Assembly: GCF_004343585.1 (NCBI RefSeq) | Contig: NZ_SLYW01000001.1 | Location: forward strand, 1,287,453 to 1,351,452 | Origin: Neorhizobium sp. JUb45 | GTDB taxonomy: Bacteria; Pseudomonadota; Alphaproteobacteria; Rhizobiales; Rhizobiaceae | Length of the DNA stretch: 64,000 bases | Reading direction: 5' to 3' | In this document: one piece after another, positions 38,861 through 48,795 of the stretch | Layout of the letters: each line of letters opens with the position of its first letter | Numbering within the stretch: position 1 is the stretch's first letter | Program-made: the position numbers and the translations under genes | The notes under the pieces: model-generated | What the model saw: the letters and a program-made list of their open reading frames with translations, nothing else | What the model was told of the DNA's origin: nothing | The model's database searches: none

Positions 38861-39286
38861 CTAAATCCCGGTACTAGCCGTGTTCTTCAGCATGCGCACG
38901 CCGTTCACCTTGTAGCTGCCGTCATCCATCAGCCGCATCTCGTAGATCGCCGTCCAGTCCTTGCCGCCGGGGCCGGTGATCATCACCTCCTGCAAAACCA
39001 GTTCGCCGCCGCCGACGAGCTTTGAGCGGCCGAAGGCATAGTTTCCGGCGTGAAAAATCGCCTCGTAGTTCTTTTGAACCATGGCAAAGAAACGTTTTTC
39101 ATCCGGGAAAAGCCCGCGAATGCCGGGGGCGGCGAAGGAATAGGCCTTGCCCGCATCCTGCGCCTTCATGGCGGCAATCTGTTCGCTGATGATCGCCTGC
39201 GCGTCAGCTACGGGGTCCTCGGCAAAGGCCGGGGCGAGGGATGAAAGGAGGGCACACACTGCAACAAGCATGGATCGAACGTGCAT
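38861..39286 (-). CDS. DUF4864 secreted protein
   Basis: 141 residues with a signal peptide (about 1-22, ending APAFAED). The SnoaL/NTF2-like domain shows AQAIISEQIAAMKAQDAGKAY and MRLMDDGSYKVNGVRMLKN, which match DUF4864 proteins. Its function is unknown. It stands alone on the minus strand. Confidence 0.82.
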   Translation of the reverse strand: MHVRSMLVAVCALLSSLAPAFAEDPVADAQAIISEQIAAMKAQDAGKAYSFAAPGIRGLFPDEKRFFAMVQKNYEAIFHAGNYAFGRSKLVGGGELVLQEVMITGPGGKDWTAIYEMRLMDDGSYKVNGVRMLKNTASTGI

Positions 39287-39477
39287 CGGCTTTCTCCAGT
39301 GACAGGAGGTCAGGCTAGCGCTATTTCAGAAAAGGTGAAGATGCGCAGGCAAAGATTCCTGTGCTGATCCGGCTATCACCTGCCGTTTGCGTATGGCAGC
39401 CCTGCCAAGCCGCTGTCTTGCCGTGTTCATCTTGCGATGCGAATACGGTCAAAAATACTGATTCCCGGAATGATGAC

Positions 39478-40650
39478 ATGACCACGCTCGCGCCTCCCGC
39501 GCTGATCTTCTTCTGCAATTCGATCCTGTTCGTTTCGCTGTTCACCCGCCTGCCTGCCATTCAAGCCGGCCTTGGCGTCGACAAGGCGGTTCTGGGCCTG
39601 TCACTATTGGGAGCGCCGATCGGCACGCTGGTGGCGCTGTCTGTGGCCGGGCGCATCACCGAACGGCTGACGCCACGGATTACCGCGACCCTGTTTCTGG
39701 CACTGTGCGCGGTCATCATGCCGCTGATCACCATCGCCCCGATCATGCCGTTCTTCCTGCTGTTCATCGTCTACGGTTTTCTGCGCACCATCATGGATGT
39801 CGCTACCAACATGATTGCCACGGGTACGGAGAGGCGCACCGGCGTAAAAGTGCTGTCGCGCAGCCATGGCTTCTGGTCCGTCGGCCTGCTGCTGGGATCG
39901 CTGGCATCCGGTTTCGTGGCGGCGAGGGAGGTCTCCCCGTTCATTCACCAGTCGGTGGCCTCGGCTCTGGTTCTGGTCGCCTGCTTGATCATTCTGCGCA
40001 TCACGCCAAAGGATAGTTCCGCCCCCGAAACAAGGCCGGATGCGAAACGATCGACGATTTTCGTGCTGCCCGACCGCACCATTCTTCTGGTCTGCGTCAT
40101 GGTGTTCGGCATCTGCATCACCGAAGGCGCGATCTACGACTGGGGTATCTTTTTCCTGCAGGAACGCGCCGGCGCGGATGCGGCGACGGCCGGCATCATC
40201 TATGCGAGCTTCACGCTTGGCATGGGCCTGACACGGCTCTGCGGCGATTGGTTACGGCAGCGTTACGGTACGATGACGCTGGTGCGTGGTTCGGCGCTGA
40301 TGGTGATTGCCGGCCTGTGCGGAATGCTGGTCACACCCGGCCTGTTGCTGACAGGCGTGGCGTTCTTCGTCATCGGCTGCGGCATTGCGCTCGGTTACCC
40401 GCTGGCGGTGGCAACCACGATCGAACGCGGCAAGGGCGCGCCTGCCGACAATCTGGCAGCACTGGCGCTGACCTTGATGCTTTCGACGATCGGCGTGCCG
40501 CCGGTGCTTGGTTTCGTTGCCGAAACTTTTGGGCTTTTGGCGAGCTTTGCACTGCTTTTACCGTTCGCGGCGCTGAGCTTTTTCATGGCGCCGGTTTCGC
40601 AAGGGGCGAAACCGGGTTTTCGTCCGGGCTGGCGTCGCTCAGCGCGATAG
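39478..40650 (+). CDS. Major facilitator superfamily transporter
   Basis: 390 residues starting at the ATG at 39478; the open frame runs further upstream, but those residues are not membrane-like. About twelve transmembrane helices are predicted, with an MFS loop GRITERLTPR after helix 2 and WLRQRYGTMTLVRGS after helix 8. It resembles YbjJ/FucP-like MFS members with TRLPAIQAGLGVDKAVLGLS near the N-terminus. Substrate unknown. Its end overlaps the convergent GGDEF-EAL gene by 12 bases. Confidence 0.87.
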   Translation: MTTLAPPALIFFCNSILFVSLFTRLPAIQAGLGVDKAVLGLSLLGAPIGTLVALSVAGRITERLTPRITATLFLALCAVIMPLITIAPIMPFFLLFIVYGFLRTIMDVATNMIATGTERRTGVKVLSRSHGFWSVGLLLGSLASGFVAAREVSPFIHQSVASALVLVACLIILRITPKDSSAPETRPDAKRSTIFVLPDRTILLVCVMVFGICITEGAIYDWGIFFLQERAGADAATAGIIYASFTLGMGLTRLCGDWLRQRYGTMTLVRGSALMVIAGLCGMLVTPGLLLTGVAFFVIGCGIALGYPLAVATTIERGKGAPADNLAALALTLMLSTIGVPPVLGFVAETFGLLASFALLLPFAALSFFMAPVSQGAKPGFRPGWRRSAR

Positions 40651-42612
40651 GGCACGCGGGACGGCGGCGGTTCTTGCCGCGGCGACCGGTCGGCCGACAT
40701 GATAGCCTTGCGCAAAATCGATATTCATGTCGCGCAGGCACTGCAACTGCTCTTCCGTTTCCACGCCTTCGACAAGGATGTTGGGACCGCGGTGGCGCAC
40801 CAGATCGACTATATCGCCGAGCATGATACGGCCGCGTTCGGTGTCGATGTCGTGCAGGAAGGAGCGGTCGATCTTGACGGTATCGAAATCGATCAGACGC
40901 AGCCATGACAGACCGGCAAAGCCGGTGCCAAAATCGTCGAGCCAGATGCGGATGCCGAGCGTCTTCAGGTCGCTGATGCAGCGCAGCACGTCGGAATGGA
41001 TTTCCATATCGAGACCTTCGGTGATCTCGAAGGCCAGCCGATTGCCGGAAACGCCCGTTTCGCCAAGGATAGCCGCGACGCTTGCCGCAAAGCCCGGCGT
41101 GCGCAACTGGATCGGCGAGACGTTGACGCTGACGACATCCGCCTGGTTGGACACCAGCATTTCGCGGCAGACGGTGCGGATCGACCATTTGCCCAGTTCG
41201 AGAATGATGCCGGTGCGTTCGGCAATGGGGATGAACAGGGTCGGCGAGATATTGTCGCCGTCCAGCGTCTTTAGGCGCATCAGCGCTTCGGCGGCGTCCT
41301 GCCTGCCGGTCTTCAGATCCACCAGCGGCTGGTAGACCATCGACACGAGGTTCTGGTTGATCGCCAGTTTCAGCAGCGCGGCGATATTTTCGCTCTCGTC
41401 GCTGGTATGCGGATCGCTCGGATCGAACACGCGGGCGCAGTTGCGGCCATGCGCCTTGGCGCTGTAAAGCGCCCGGTCGGCCTCGTGGATCATCTTTTCC
41501 AGCTTGGCGCCGATATGGTCACGCGTGAAGGCGGCACCGACGCTGACGGTGACGATGGCAGTGCCGTCACGTCGCTCGACATGCGGGACACCGAGGCTTT
41601 CGATCGTCGCGCGGATTTTTTCCGCAAGCGCTGCCACATCGGCGCGGCTGTCGACACGGGCAAGGACGATGAATTCTTCGCCGCCGTAACGGCCAATCGA
41701 ACCGCCAAGCGGCTCCACTGCCTCGCGGATGGTATTGGCAACGGTGATCAGGCAGTGGTCGCCCTGGATATGGCCATAGCCATCATTGTATTTCTTGAAG
41801 AAGTCGACATCGACCAGCATGGCGGCAAAACCGCGGCCTGCGCCCTGCCATTCATTCCAATAGGTGCGCAGCCGCTGATCGACGGCACGGCGGTTATCGA
41901 GACCGGTCAGATAATCGGTGTTGGACATGCGCAGCAGGGCAACACCGCGCTCGTTGGCCTCGGTCTGGCGCAGCTTTGCCTCATGCGCATTCAGGAAGAC
42001 GTGGTAGCGCTCCACATTCAGCTTCCAGTTCACATAGGAGGTGAACACGAAGCAGGAGAGATAGAATGTGGTGAAGGCGAAGGCATAGGCGCTGTCGAGC
42101 GGGAAGAAGAATATCAGCGATGCCAGGAAGGACGCGAGAATGGCCCCTGACGACACGATCGACAGCAGGAAGGGGAAATTGAAGAAGAGGTTGGCACCCA
42201 TCATGAAGATGGCGCCAAAAATCATGTAATAGGACAGGCTCTCGGCATGGGTGGTGTGCAGGGCCGGTACCAGCCATGCCGCATAGGCCACCACCAGCGC
42301 TACCGCGCTCGTGCGGTCCAGCCAGCGCGCATGCACCTTCAGCATGATCAGCAGTTCGAGCACGGCAAGCGACAACACCGAAACGAGCAGGCGCGCGACA
42401 GCGGTCTGCATCGCTACGTCAGGGATCATCAGGAAGTCCGTCGCCGAATATCCGAGATAAGACAGGACGGCGATCCACAGCCCCTTGCGGGTGGCGGTGG
42501 CGCGCGCCTTTTCGTCGGCTTCCCGGTAAAGCGCACGCAACTCCAACGACGTCGGTCGCTCCAGCGACTTCTGAAGATCAGTTTCAATGGCGTCGGCAAA
42601 TGTGTGCTTCAT
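40639..42612 (-). CDS. Membrane GGDEF-EAL c-di-GMP enzyme
   Basis: 657 residues. An N-terminal membrane part (about 45-210, five or six helices) is followed by GGDEF (about 230-390; RYGGEEFIVL, active-type signature) and EAL (about 410-650; AAEALMRL, EITEGLDMEI, LDDFGTGFAGLSWLR, VKIDRSF, EGVETEEQ). All main catalytic motifs of both domains are present, so it may both make and degrade c-di-GMP. I see no RxxD inhibitory site just before GGEEF. The membrane domain is an unrecognised sensor. Confidence 0.93.
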   Translation of the reverse strand: MKHTFADAIETDLQKSLERPTSLELRALYREADEKARATATRKGLWIAVLSYLGYSATDFLMIPDVAMQTAVARLLVSVLSLAVLELLIMLKVHARWLDRTSAVALVVAYAAWLVPALHTTHAESLSYYMIFGAIFMMGANLFFNFPFLLSIVSSGAILASFLASLIFFFPLDSAYAFAFTTFYLSCFVFTSYVNWKLNVERYHVFLNAHEAKLRQTEANERGVALLRMSNTDYLTGLDNRRAVDQRLRTYWNEWQGAGRGFAAMLVDVDFFKKYNDGYGHIQGDHCLITVANTIREAVEPLGGSIGRYGGEEFIVLARVDSRADVAALAEKIRATIESLGVPHVERRDGTAIVTVSVGAAFTRDHIGAKLEKMIHEADRALYSAKAHGRNCARVFDPSDPHTSDESENIAALLKLAINQNLVSMVYQPLVDLKTGRQDAAEALMRLKTLDGDNISPTLFIPIAERTGIILELGKWSIRTVCREMLVSNQADVVSVNVSPIQLRTPGFAASVAAILGETGVSGNRLAFEITEGLDMEIHSDVLRCISDLKTLGIRIWLDDFGTGFAGLSWLRLIDFDTVKIDRSFLHDIDTERGRIMLGDIVDLVRHRGPNILVEGVETEEQLQCLRDMNIDFAQGYHVGRPVAAARTAAVPRALSR

Positions 42613-42890
42613 GCACTGTCCTATAAACTTGGTCCATTTCGGAAATTGCGAATTTCCTAACAGAACCTTCGGTGAGCCGGCAGATCCGTTCCGCCATGCA
42701 GCTCACATCCCGTAAATTTACGGGTAAGGCACTTAACTTTTCTTGAATCTTCAATGGTCAAGACGACCAATGTGCCAGTCATGGATTTCGATAGTTAATC
42801 ATTAATGCAGATCTATGGTGCGTTTTTAGATGTATCGTGTTTGATTGAGGTCGTTAATAATTCATTCACGTTAGCAGTGGGGTATGTCAC

Positions 42891-43934
42891 GTGAACCAAA
42901 TCAAATTGCAATTCGACGGCCACAGTCTCATCACACCAAAACAGATTGCCGATGAGATGTCGGTGGAAAAGGCAGAGGATTTCGATCGCCAGTTCGCCGT
43001 GGGGAAGGGCGAACTATCGATTCTGCTGGAGCTTGCTCGCCAGCAGTTCGAAAAGAACGACAATCCGACCGCCATCATTGATCGCGTCACGCTCTCCCTG
43101 CACGAGCTGCGTGGCAAGCTGCATCAGAGCGTTTGGCAGGACCTCGTTCCGTTCATCCAGAACCATCCCGTCGCCGCCTATTTCCTCGAAGACCCGCTGA
43201 CACGCTGGTCGTGGGACAAGCCGCGCGGTTACTCCGGCGATGCCAGCCTGCTCGATCTCATCTATCGCCACGACTGCGTTTCGGACATGATTGCCGGTGC
43301 CTCCGAGCGCGGCCGGGCACTGTTCGAATATACCAGCACCGCACCATCCTCGCAGGCCAACTGGGACCGCCGCGATATTCTGGCACGCTTCGTTGATGAA
43401 GTGGCGGCAGAGAAGGGGCCTGAAACGGAAGTGCTCAGCATTGCCGCCGGCCATCTTCGCGAGGTCGAATGCTCGCAGGCGGCCAAGAATGGCGGCTTGA
43501 AGCGGTATGTGGCGCTTGATCAGGATCCGGTCAGCATCGGCACCATTACCCGCGATTACGCCAAAATGGGCGTCGAAGCGATCGATGGCTCGGTCCGCCA
43601 GGTTCTGGCAAAGCGTATCGATCCGGGTCAGTTCGATCTCGTCTATGCGTCCGGTCTTTACGATTATCTGGTCGACAAGGTGGCCATCAAGCTTACCCAG
43701 CGTGCGCTGGACATGCTGAAGCCGGGCGGCACATTCCTGTTTGCCAACTATTCCTACCCGATTGTCGTGGACGGTTACATCGAGACCTTCATGAACTGGC
43801 AGCTGCTGCTGCGCTCGGAAGCCGACATGTGGAACATCATCCACGCATGCTCGGAAGGTGGCGACTACGAGACCAGCGTGTTCTTCGGCAAGAACCGCAA
43901 CATCGTCTATGGCGTCATGAAGCGTAAAGACTGA
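42891..43934 (+). CDS. Class I SAM-dependent methyltransferase-like protein
   Basis: 347 residues from a GTG at 42891. The N-terminal 150 residues are helical (ELSILLELARQQFEKNDN). The C-terminal half has a Rossmann methyltransferase pattern: EVLSIAAGHLREVECSQAA (motif I), RYVALDQDPVSI, FDLVYASGLYDYL and ALDMLKPGGTFLFANY. The substrate is unknown; small-molecule methyltransferases of this layout include those for quorum-type fatty acid esters. The 278-base leader is AT-rich with several TTAA elements. Confidence 0.8.
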   Translation: MNQIKLQFDGHSLITPKQIADEMSVEKAEDFDRQFAVGKGELSILLELARQQFEKNDNPTAIIDRVTLSLHELRGKLHQSVWQDLVPFIQNHPVAAYFLEDPLTRWSWDKPRGYSGDASLLDLIYRHDCVSDMIAGASERGRALFEYTSTAPSSQANWDRRDILARFVDEVAAEKGPETEVLSIAAGHLREVECSQAAKNGGLKRYVALDQDPVSIGTITRDYAKMGVEAIDGSVRQVLAKRIDPGQFDLVYASGLYDYLVDKVAIKLTQRALDMLKPGGTFLFANYSYPIVVDGYIETFMNWQLLLRSEADMWNIIHACSEGGDYETSVFFGKNRNIVYGVMKRKD

Positions 43935-43941
43935 TTTCCGG

Positions 43942-43965
43942 GGCGGGCAGGGAAGCTTGCCCGCC
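43942..43965. terminator. Hairpin between convergent methyltransferase and antiporter genes
   Basis: GGCGGGCA pairs with TGCCCGCC around an eight-base loop. No T-run follows, so it may only slow polymerase or protect 3' ends. Confidence 0.5.
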
Positions 43966-43994
43966 ATCTGCATCTGTCCGCCGCGACGTCCTGC

Positions 43995-45638
43995 TCACGT
44001 TGCGGCGGTCAGCCTTGCCTCGGTCAGATCGATATCACGCACGATTTTTCGCGCGGTCTCCTCCCGAATCTTGCGCGCACGCACCATTCTGAAAATCTGT
44101 TCGCGTTCGGCGCGCGCGGCGGCCAGCCGCAAGACCCGCTCGATCTCCTCGAGTTTTCGCACCTGATTTCCTTCGTCTTCCGTCTTCGAGCGGCCATCGA
44201 TACGCTGGCGGTAAAGCTCCATCAGGCGGGCACCGACATCGGAATAGAGATCCGCATCATTTCGGCCTTCACCCATGCGGTGCTGGGTTGCCTCGATCGC
44301 CTTGATGGCTGCTTCGGCCGCCGCGATACGGGCTTCGTCCTCCTCGCGCTGATGTGACGGCTCCGGCGGCAGTTCGAGGTTTTTCAAGAGGAACGGCAGG
44401 CCGACGCTTGCGGCAACCAGCGAAACGATGATCACCCCAGCGGCCAGAAAGATGACCAGATCGCGGGCAGGGAAGGGCGAGCCGTCATCCAGCGCCAGCG
44501 GCAGGGTCAGAATACCGGCAAGCGTGATGGCGCCGCGCACACCGGCAAGCGACATCGCAACAACCAGCCGCCAGCTGGGCTTGCGGATCACCTGGCCCTT
44601 GCGAGCGGCTTTGAACAGCGTAAAACGCAGCGACACCCAGACCCAGGTGAGGCGCAACACAGCCAGCGCGACATTGATGGCGACCACATAAAATACCAGC
44701 CAGATCGGATGCAAATGGCCTGTCTCGCTGACAACCTTGGCGGCACCGGAAATGATGCCCGGCAACTGTTCGCCCAGCAGTACGAAGATGATGCCGTTCA
44801 TGGTGAATTGCACCGTGTCCCAGACGGCGGCGCGGCGCACACGCGTGACGGCCAGTACCTTGCCGCGAACCTCTTCATAACTCATGGCGATGCCGGCAGC
44901 GACGGCGGCGAGAATACCGGAGCAATGCAGGTGTTCGGCGGCAAGATAGGCGCCGAATGGAATGAGGATACTGATGAGGATCTGCGCTCCAGTTTCCTCG
45001 CCGAGCTTTCGCGAGACGAGATCCTTGAAGCGGGTGACGGCGAGCGTCACGGCAAGGCCGATGGCAACGCCTCCCAGTGCCACATAAAGGAAGGTCAGAA
45101 CCGCATCGCCGGCCGAAAACGTGCCACTCACGGTCGCTGCCACCGCAAAACGCATGCAGACGAGGCCGGACGCATCGTTGAGCAGCGATTCACCTTCGAG
45201 AATGTGCATCAGCCGCTTGGGGATCGGCACGCGGGCGGAAATGGCGGAAACTGCGATCGGATCGGTGGGCGACAGGATGGCGGCGAGTGCGAACGCGACC
45301 GACAGCGGAATGGCAGGCACCAGCCAATGGACAAAAAAGCCGATACCGAGCACGGTAAAAACGACAAGTCCGAGCGCCAGTTCCAGAATGGTGCCGCGGT
45401 CGTGAAACAGGCCTTCCTTGGGAATGCGCCAGCCATCCAGAAACAATAGCGGCGGCAGGAAAAGCAGGAAAAACAGGGTCGGGTCGAGGGTGACGGCAGA
45501 GCCGGTGGCGACCGCGATCAGCGCGCCAAGCGCGATCTGCACCAGCGGCAAAGGAATGGCGACAGGCGACAGGCGCGCCAACATGCCGCTCACCACGACA
45601 GCCAGCAGCAGGAACAGTGAGATCGTCACGCCATCCAT
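43995..45638 (-). CDS. CPA1-family Na+/H+ antiporter
   Basis: 547 residues. Twelve or so transmembrane helices precede a charged cytoplasmic tail (about 425-547, rich in Glu/Arg, helical). The CPA1 signature lies in helix 5-6: ILSPTDPIAVSAISARVP and LEGESLLNDASGLV, containing the ion-binding Asp residues. It exchanges Na+ or K+ for H+ for pH and salt homeostasis. The long C-terminal tail suggests regulation of activity. Confidence 0.92.
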   Translation of the reverse strand: MDGVTISLFLLLAVVVSGMLARLSPVAIPLPLVQIALGALIAVATGSAVTLDPTLFFLLFLPPLLFLDGWRIPKEGLFHDRGTILELALGLVVFTVLGIGFFVHWLVPAIPLSVAFALAAILSPTDPIAVSAISARVPIPKRLMHILEGESLLNDASGLVCMRFAVAATVSGTFSAGDAVLTFLYVALGGVAIGLAVTLAVTRFKDLVSRKLGEETGAQILISILIPFGAYLAAEHLHCSGILAAVAAGIAMSYEEVRGKVLAVTRVRRAAVWDTVQFTMNGIIFVLLGEQLPGIISGAAKVVSETGHLHPIWLVFYVVAINVALAVLRLTWVWVSLRFTLFKAARKGQVIRKPSWRLVVAMSLAGVRGAITLAGILTLPLALDDGSPFPARDLVIFLAAGVIIVSLVAASVGLPFLLKNLELPPEPSHQREEDEARIAAAEAAIKAIEATQHRMGEGRNDADLYSDVGARLMELYRQRIDGRSKTEDEGNQVRKLEEIERVLRLAAARAEREQIFRMVRARKIREETARKIVRDIDLTEARLTAAT

Positions 45639-46004
45639 CGATAGAACCTTTCAAAATGCCTGATTATGCCGCGAGGCACCGCCATCCTTACCGCCCGCAA
45701 TGCGCAGCGGAGATTGGCCGTTTTCCTTTGCGAAAGCCGCAAGGCGGCGTGTCGCTTATGGCCTCTCAGGGTCACTTGATCAACCGCAAGGCTTGAAAAC
45801 TCATCAAAAATCAGCGCATCACGACCGCGGCAAGACATGTTTTTCTGCCGTAAAAACAGATATTTCAGCACGACGGGACATGTACGAGGGTAGGGTGGTC
45901 GCGCCCTCCTCTGGCCTGATAACGTTCGCCAGAAACACGTATGGGCGCCGAGTGGCGCCCATATCTCTTTTCTGCCGAAACAACATCAGGCCGTCTACTG
46001 CCGA
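45639..46004. other. Intergenic region with one hairpin
   Basis: No gene is visible in 366 bases. A hairpin ATGGGCGCC/GGCGCCCAT (45941-45962) lies 43 bases after the gldA stop and may end that transcript, although its T-run on the minus strand is poor. The part near 45640-45800 presumably holds the antiporter promoter. Confidence 0.5.
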
Positions 46005-47096
46005 TTACACAGCCTGGCTGAGCGCATCGACAGCCAGAATGGCATCGGCGACTTCCTGGGCGGTGAAATCGGAACGCAGATTTCTCAGCGTATCGGCCTC
46101 GCTATTGGCGAGTTCACCGACCTTCAGCAGGTCTTCGCGGCTGACACCTTCCAGATGCAGTTCCTGCAGCGTCGTCGGCATGCCGATCAGGCGATAGAAC
46201 TCGATATACTCGGCGATTTCTTCGTCCGGGCGCTGTTCGAGAACCATATGGGCGAGGGTGCCGTAGGCGACCTTTTCGCCATGCGTCAGGTTGTGGATTT
46301 CGCCGTGCAGCGCGGTAAAGCCGTTGTGAATGGCATGCGCACCGGCAAGACCGCCATTTTCGAAACCGAGACCGGAGAGAAGCGTCGACGCTTCAACGAC
46401 GGCCTCGACGGCCGGTGTCACCAGCTTCTGCTGGACGGCCTTGTAGGCACTGAAACCATAGGTGAGCAGCGTCTTTTCGCAGGCTTCGGCAATCGCCATG
46501 CCGGCAATCGAGGAGGCGCCACCGACCATGGTCTTGGCATTGGAACGCTGCACGGCAAGCGCCTCGACATAGGTAGCAAGGCCGTCGGCGATGCCGGATG
46601 CGAACAGACGCGCGGGCGCCTGCGCGCAGATCCAGGTATCGACCAGAACCAGATCCGGGTTCTTCGAATAGAAGCGGTATTCCTCGAACACGCCTTCGTC
46701 GGAATAGATGACGGAGAGCGCGCTGCAGGGCGCATCGGTGGATGCGATGGTCGGCACGATGACCACGGGCTGCTTCAACTCGTCGGCGACGGCCTTGACG
46801 GTATCGAGCGTCTTGCCGCCACCGAGACCGACCACGACCTTGGATCCGGCCTTGCGCGCCGCATCTGCCAGTCGCTTGATCTCGTTGACAGAAGCTTCGC
46901 CGGCGAAACCTTCGCGGGTAAACTGCGTCTTGCCGGTAACGGAAGCCTCGACCTGAGCGCCGATCAGACCCCAGACGATATCGTCGGACACGAGGAAGGC
47001 ATTGTCGCCAAATTCCGCCAGATAGGTCCCGAGTTCCGCAATCACGCCACTGCCCTGAACATAGCGACCCGGTGATGCAAAAATACGTTTCGTCAT
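46005..47096 (-). CDS. gldA: Glycerol dehydrogenase
   Basis: 363 residues from the ATG at 47096 (MTKRIFASPGRYVQGSGVI) with GGAAGAGAC upstream; the frame is open to 47156. The iron/zinc-type polyol dehydrogenase fold shows the NAD loop GLGGGKTLDTVKA, IVPTIASTDAPCSA, and metal ligands in GIADGLATYVEA, HAIHNGF and THGEKVAYG. It oxidises glycerol to dihydroxyacetone with NAD+. No glycerol transport genes are next to it. It is the last core gene before the accessory region. Confidence 0.94.
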   Translation of the reverse strand: MTKRIFASPGRYVQGSGVIAELGTYLAEFGDNAFLVSDDIVWGLIGAQVEASVTGKTQFTREGFAGEASVNEIKRLADAARKAGSKVVVGLGGGKTLDTVKAVADELKQPVVIVPTIASTDAPCSALSVIYSDEGVFEEYRFYSKNPDLVLVDTWICAQAPARLFASGIADGLATYVEALAVQRSNAKTMVGGASSIAGMAIAEACEKTLLTYGFSAYKAVQQKLVTPAVEAVVEASTLLSGLGFENGGLAGAHAIHNGFTALHGEIHNLTHGEKVAYGTLAHMVLEQRPDEEIAEYIEFYRLIGMPTTLQELHLEGVSREDLLKVGELANSEADTLRNLRSDFTAQEVADAILAVDALSQAV

Positions 47097-47445
47097 CTGT
47101 CTCTTCCAATCTTGTTTATCGATAAAACAACAATCGGAATATCGGCCCGGCACCATGTCATCTCAATGACATAGCGCAAAGTTGATGGCATTCTGTCGCC
47201 GCGCTCGCTCCGCACGAGCTACGCGGCGGACCGGGCTTTAACCGCCGCCGGTTTCATAATTGCCCACTTTATTTCAACGTCTGGGAAAACATTTGGCGGA
47301 AGAGGTGTCCGCCATACTATCGAACCATGGTTTCCCATTTCATCCGTAAAAGCCATATTTTCTCAGTTGTTTAGAGATTTACCCATATCGACATCTCCCA
47401 TGCTGCCCCATAGAATAGCGGTCATCTGTTAGGGTAATCGTTGGG
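47097..47445. other. Left junction region of the accessory island
   Basis: Nearly 350 bases without a gene, between gldA and the integrase. P4-type integrases usually sit beside the tRNA or tmRNA end they use, but I could not recognise a tRNA, and I found no matching direct repeat within the window, so the attachment core is undefined. The gldA promoter and the integrase promoter should lie here. Confidence 0.4.
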
Positions 47446-48669
47446 GTGGATATGGCTCTCGCATTGAACAAACTGAGCGCGCGAGGCGTGGCATCAATCG
47501 TTAAGCCAGGCCGGCACGGCGACGGCGGCGGCCTATATCTGGTCGTGGACAAAAGTGGCGCGAAGCGTTGGGTCTTCCTGTATCGGCGCGATGACAAGCT
47601 ACGCGAAATGGGATTGGGCGGCTTAAAGTCGGTCACGCTTGCCCGCGCTCGTGAACTTGCCAGCGAGGCACGGACGAACCTTCAGGCCGGCATCGATCCG
47701 ATTGCAGCGAAGAACAGCAGCGCACCCGTCGCCGTCCCAACGTTCGGAGATGAAGCCGACGCCTTTATCGCAGCGATGGCGCCGCAATTCAGAAACGCGA
47801 AGCACCTCGACCAATGGAAAATGACTCTGAAGGAATACGCGGCGCCCCTGCGGCCGAAACGGGTCGACGAGATTTCGACCATCGACGTGCTGGAAGTGTT
47901 GAAGCCGATATGGCTCACGAAGCCGGAGACGGCCGGCCGATTGCGAGGCCGCATTGAGAGGGTACTGGACGCCGCAAGCGCAAAAGGCCATCGCTCGGGG
48001 CAAAATCCGGCCCTGTGGCGCGGGCACTTGGCGAACCTTCTGCCGAAACGCAAGAAGCTTTCCCGTGGTCACCACGCGGCTATGCCCTACGAGGATGTTC
48101 CCGCGTTCGTCACCGATCTGCGCGAGCGTGACGCGATGGCAGCGCGAGCCCTGGAGTTCACGATCCTGACGGCCGCGCGTACCGGCGAGACGTTCGGCGC
48201 AACGTGGCGGGAGATCGACTTGAAGGCGGCGGTGTGGATAATTCCGGCGGAACGGATGAAGGCCGGCCGTGAGCATCGCGTCCCGCTGACGCCTCGGGCT
48301 GTCGAGATCCTTACAGAGCTTGCTGGCCTCAAGGACGGGCCTGGCGCTTTCGTTTTCCCGGGGTGGAAAGAAGGCCGGCCGCTGTCGATCATGGCAATGG
48401 ACATGCTTCTGCGCCGGATGAAGATCGATTTCACCGTGCATGGCTTCCGGTCGTCTTTTCGGGATTGGGCGGGCGAAGAAACCACTTTCCCTCGTGAAGT
48501 TGCTGAAGCGGCGCTGGCGCATGTCATTGGGGATGAGACCGAGCGGGCTTACCGGCGCGGCGACGCATTGGAGAAGCGCCGGAAGCTCATGTCGGCTTGG
48601 ACGAGTTATTGCGGACCGAGGAAGCCCGGTGTCGTGCTGGAAATGAAGCGCCAAAAAGGGGCGTCTTGA
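47446..48669 (+). CDS. Tyrosine-type site-specific integrase (P4-like)
   Basis: 407 residues (or 405 from the ATG at 47452). Residues 1-90 form the DUF4102 arm-binding domain (GDGGGLYLVVDKSGAKRWVF), then a SAM-like core-binding domain, then the catalytic domain with Arg in TILTAARTGE, the HGFR box (VHGFRSSFRDW), His in AALAHVIGD and the Tyr nucleophile in ERAYRRGD. All catalytic residues are present, so it may be active. It would recombine the island into its attachment site, often a tRNA gene. Confidence 0.93.
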   Translation: MDMALALNKLSARGVASIVKPGRHGDGGGLYLVVDKSGAKRWVFLYRRDDKLREMGLGGLKSVTLARARELASEARTNLQAGIDPIAAKNSSAPVAVPTFGDEADAFIAAMAPQFRNAKHLDQWKMTLKEYAAPLRPKRVDEISTIDVLEVLKPIWLTKPETAGRLRGRIERVLDAASAKGHRSGQNPALWRGHLANLLPKRKKLSRGHHAAMPYEDVPAFVTDLRERDAMAARALEFTILTAARTGETFGATWREIDLKAAVWIIPAERMKAGREHRVPLTPRAVEILTELAGLKDGPGAFVFPGWKEGRPLSIMAMDMLLRRMKIDFTVHGFRSSFRDWAGEETTFPREVAEAALAHVIGDETERAYRRGDALEKRRKLMSAWTSYCGPRKPGVVLEMKRQKGAS

Positions 48670-48795
48670 CGGCGCGGCCAAGAAGAGGATGATTACTGCA
48701 GGCGCAGTGGACCTGAGCCGCGCGGAGCCATGCGCCGCTGCAGTCTGCAGACATCAATCGCCGGTGCAGTGGGAACCTGGAGGGGAATAGGATCA

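Noticed and set aside
42613..42890. CtrA site (TTAA-N7-TTAA) in the methyltransferase leader
   Set aside because: Several TTAA tetramers are present, but none shows the N7 spacing exactly, so it is attributed to AT-richness.
47285..47340. tRNA-Ser-like fragment next to the integrase
   Set aside because: GGAAGAGGTGTCCG resembles the 5' end of a tRNA-Ser, but no cloverleaf with anticodon and T arms can be drawn, so it is not called as a tRNA or attachment site.
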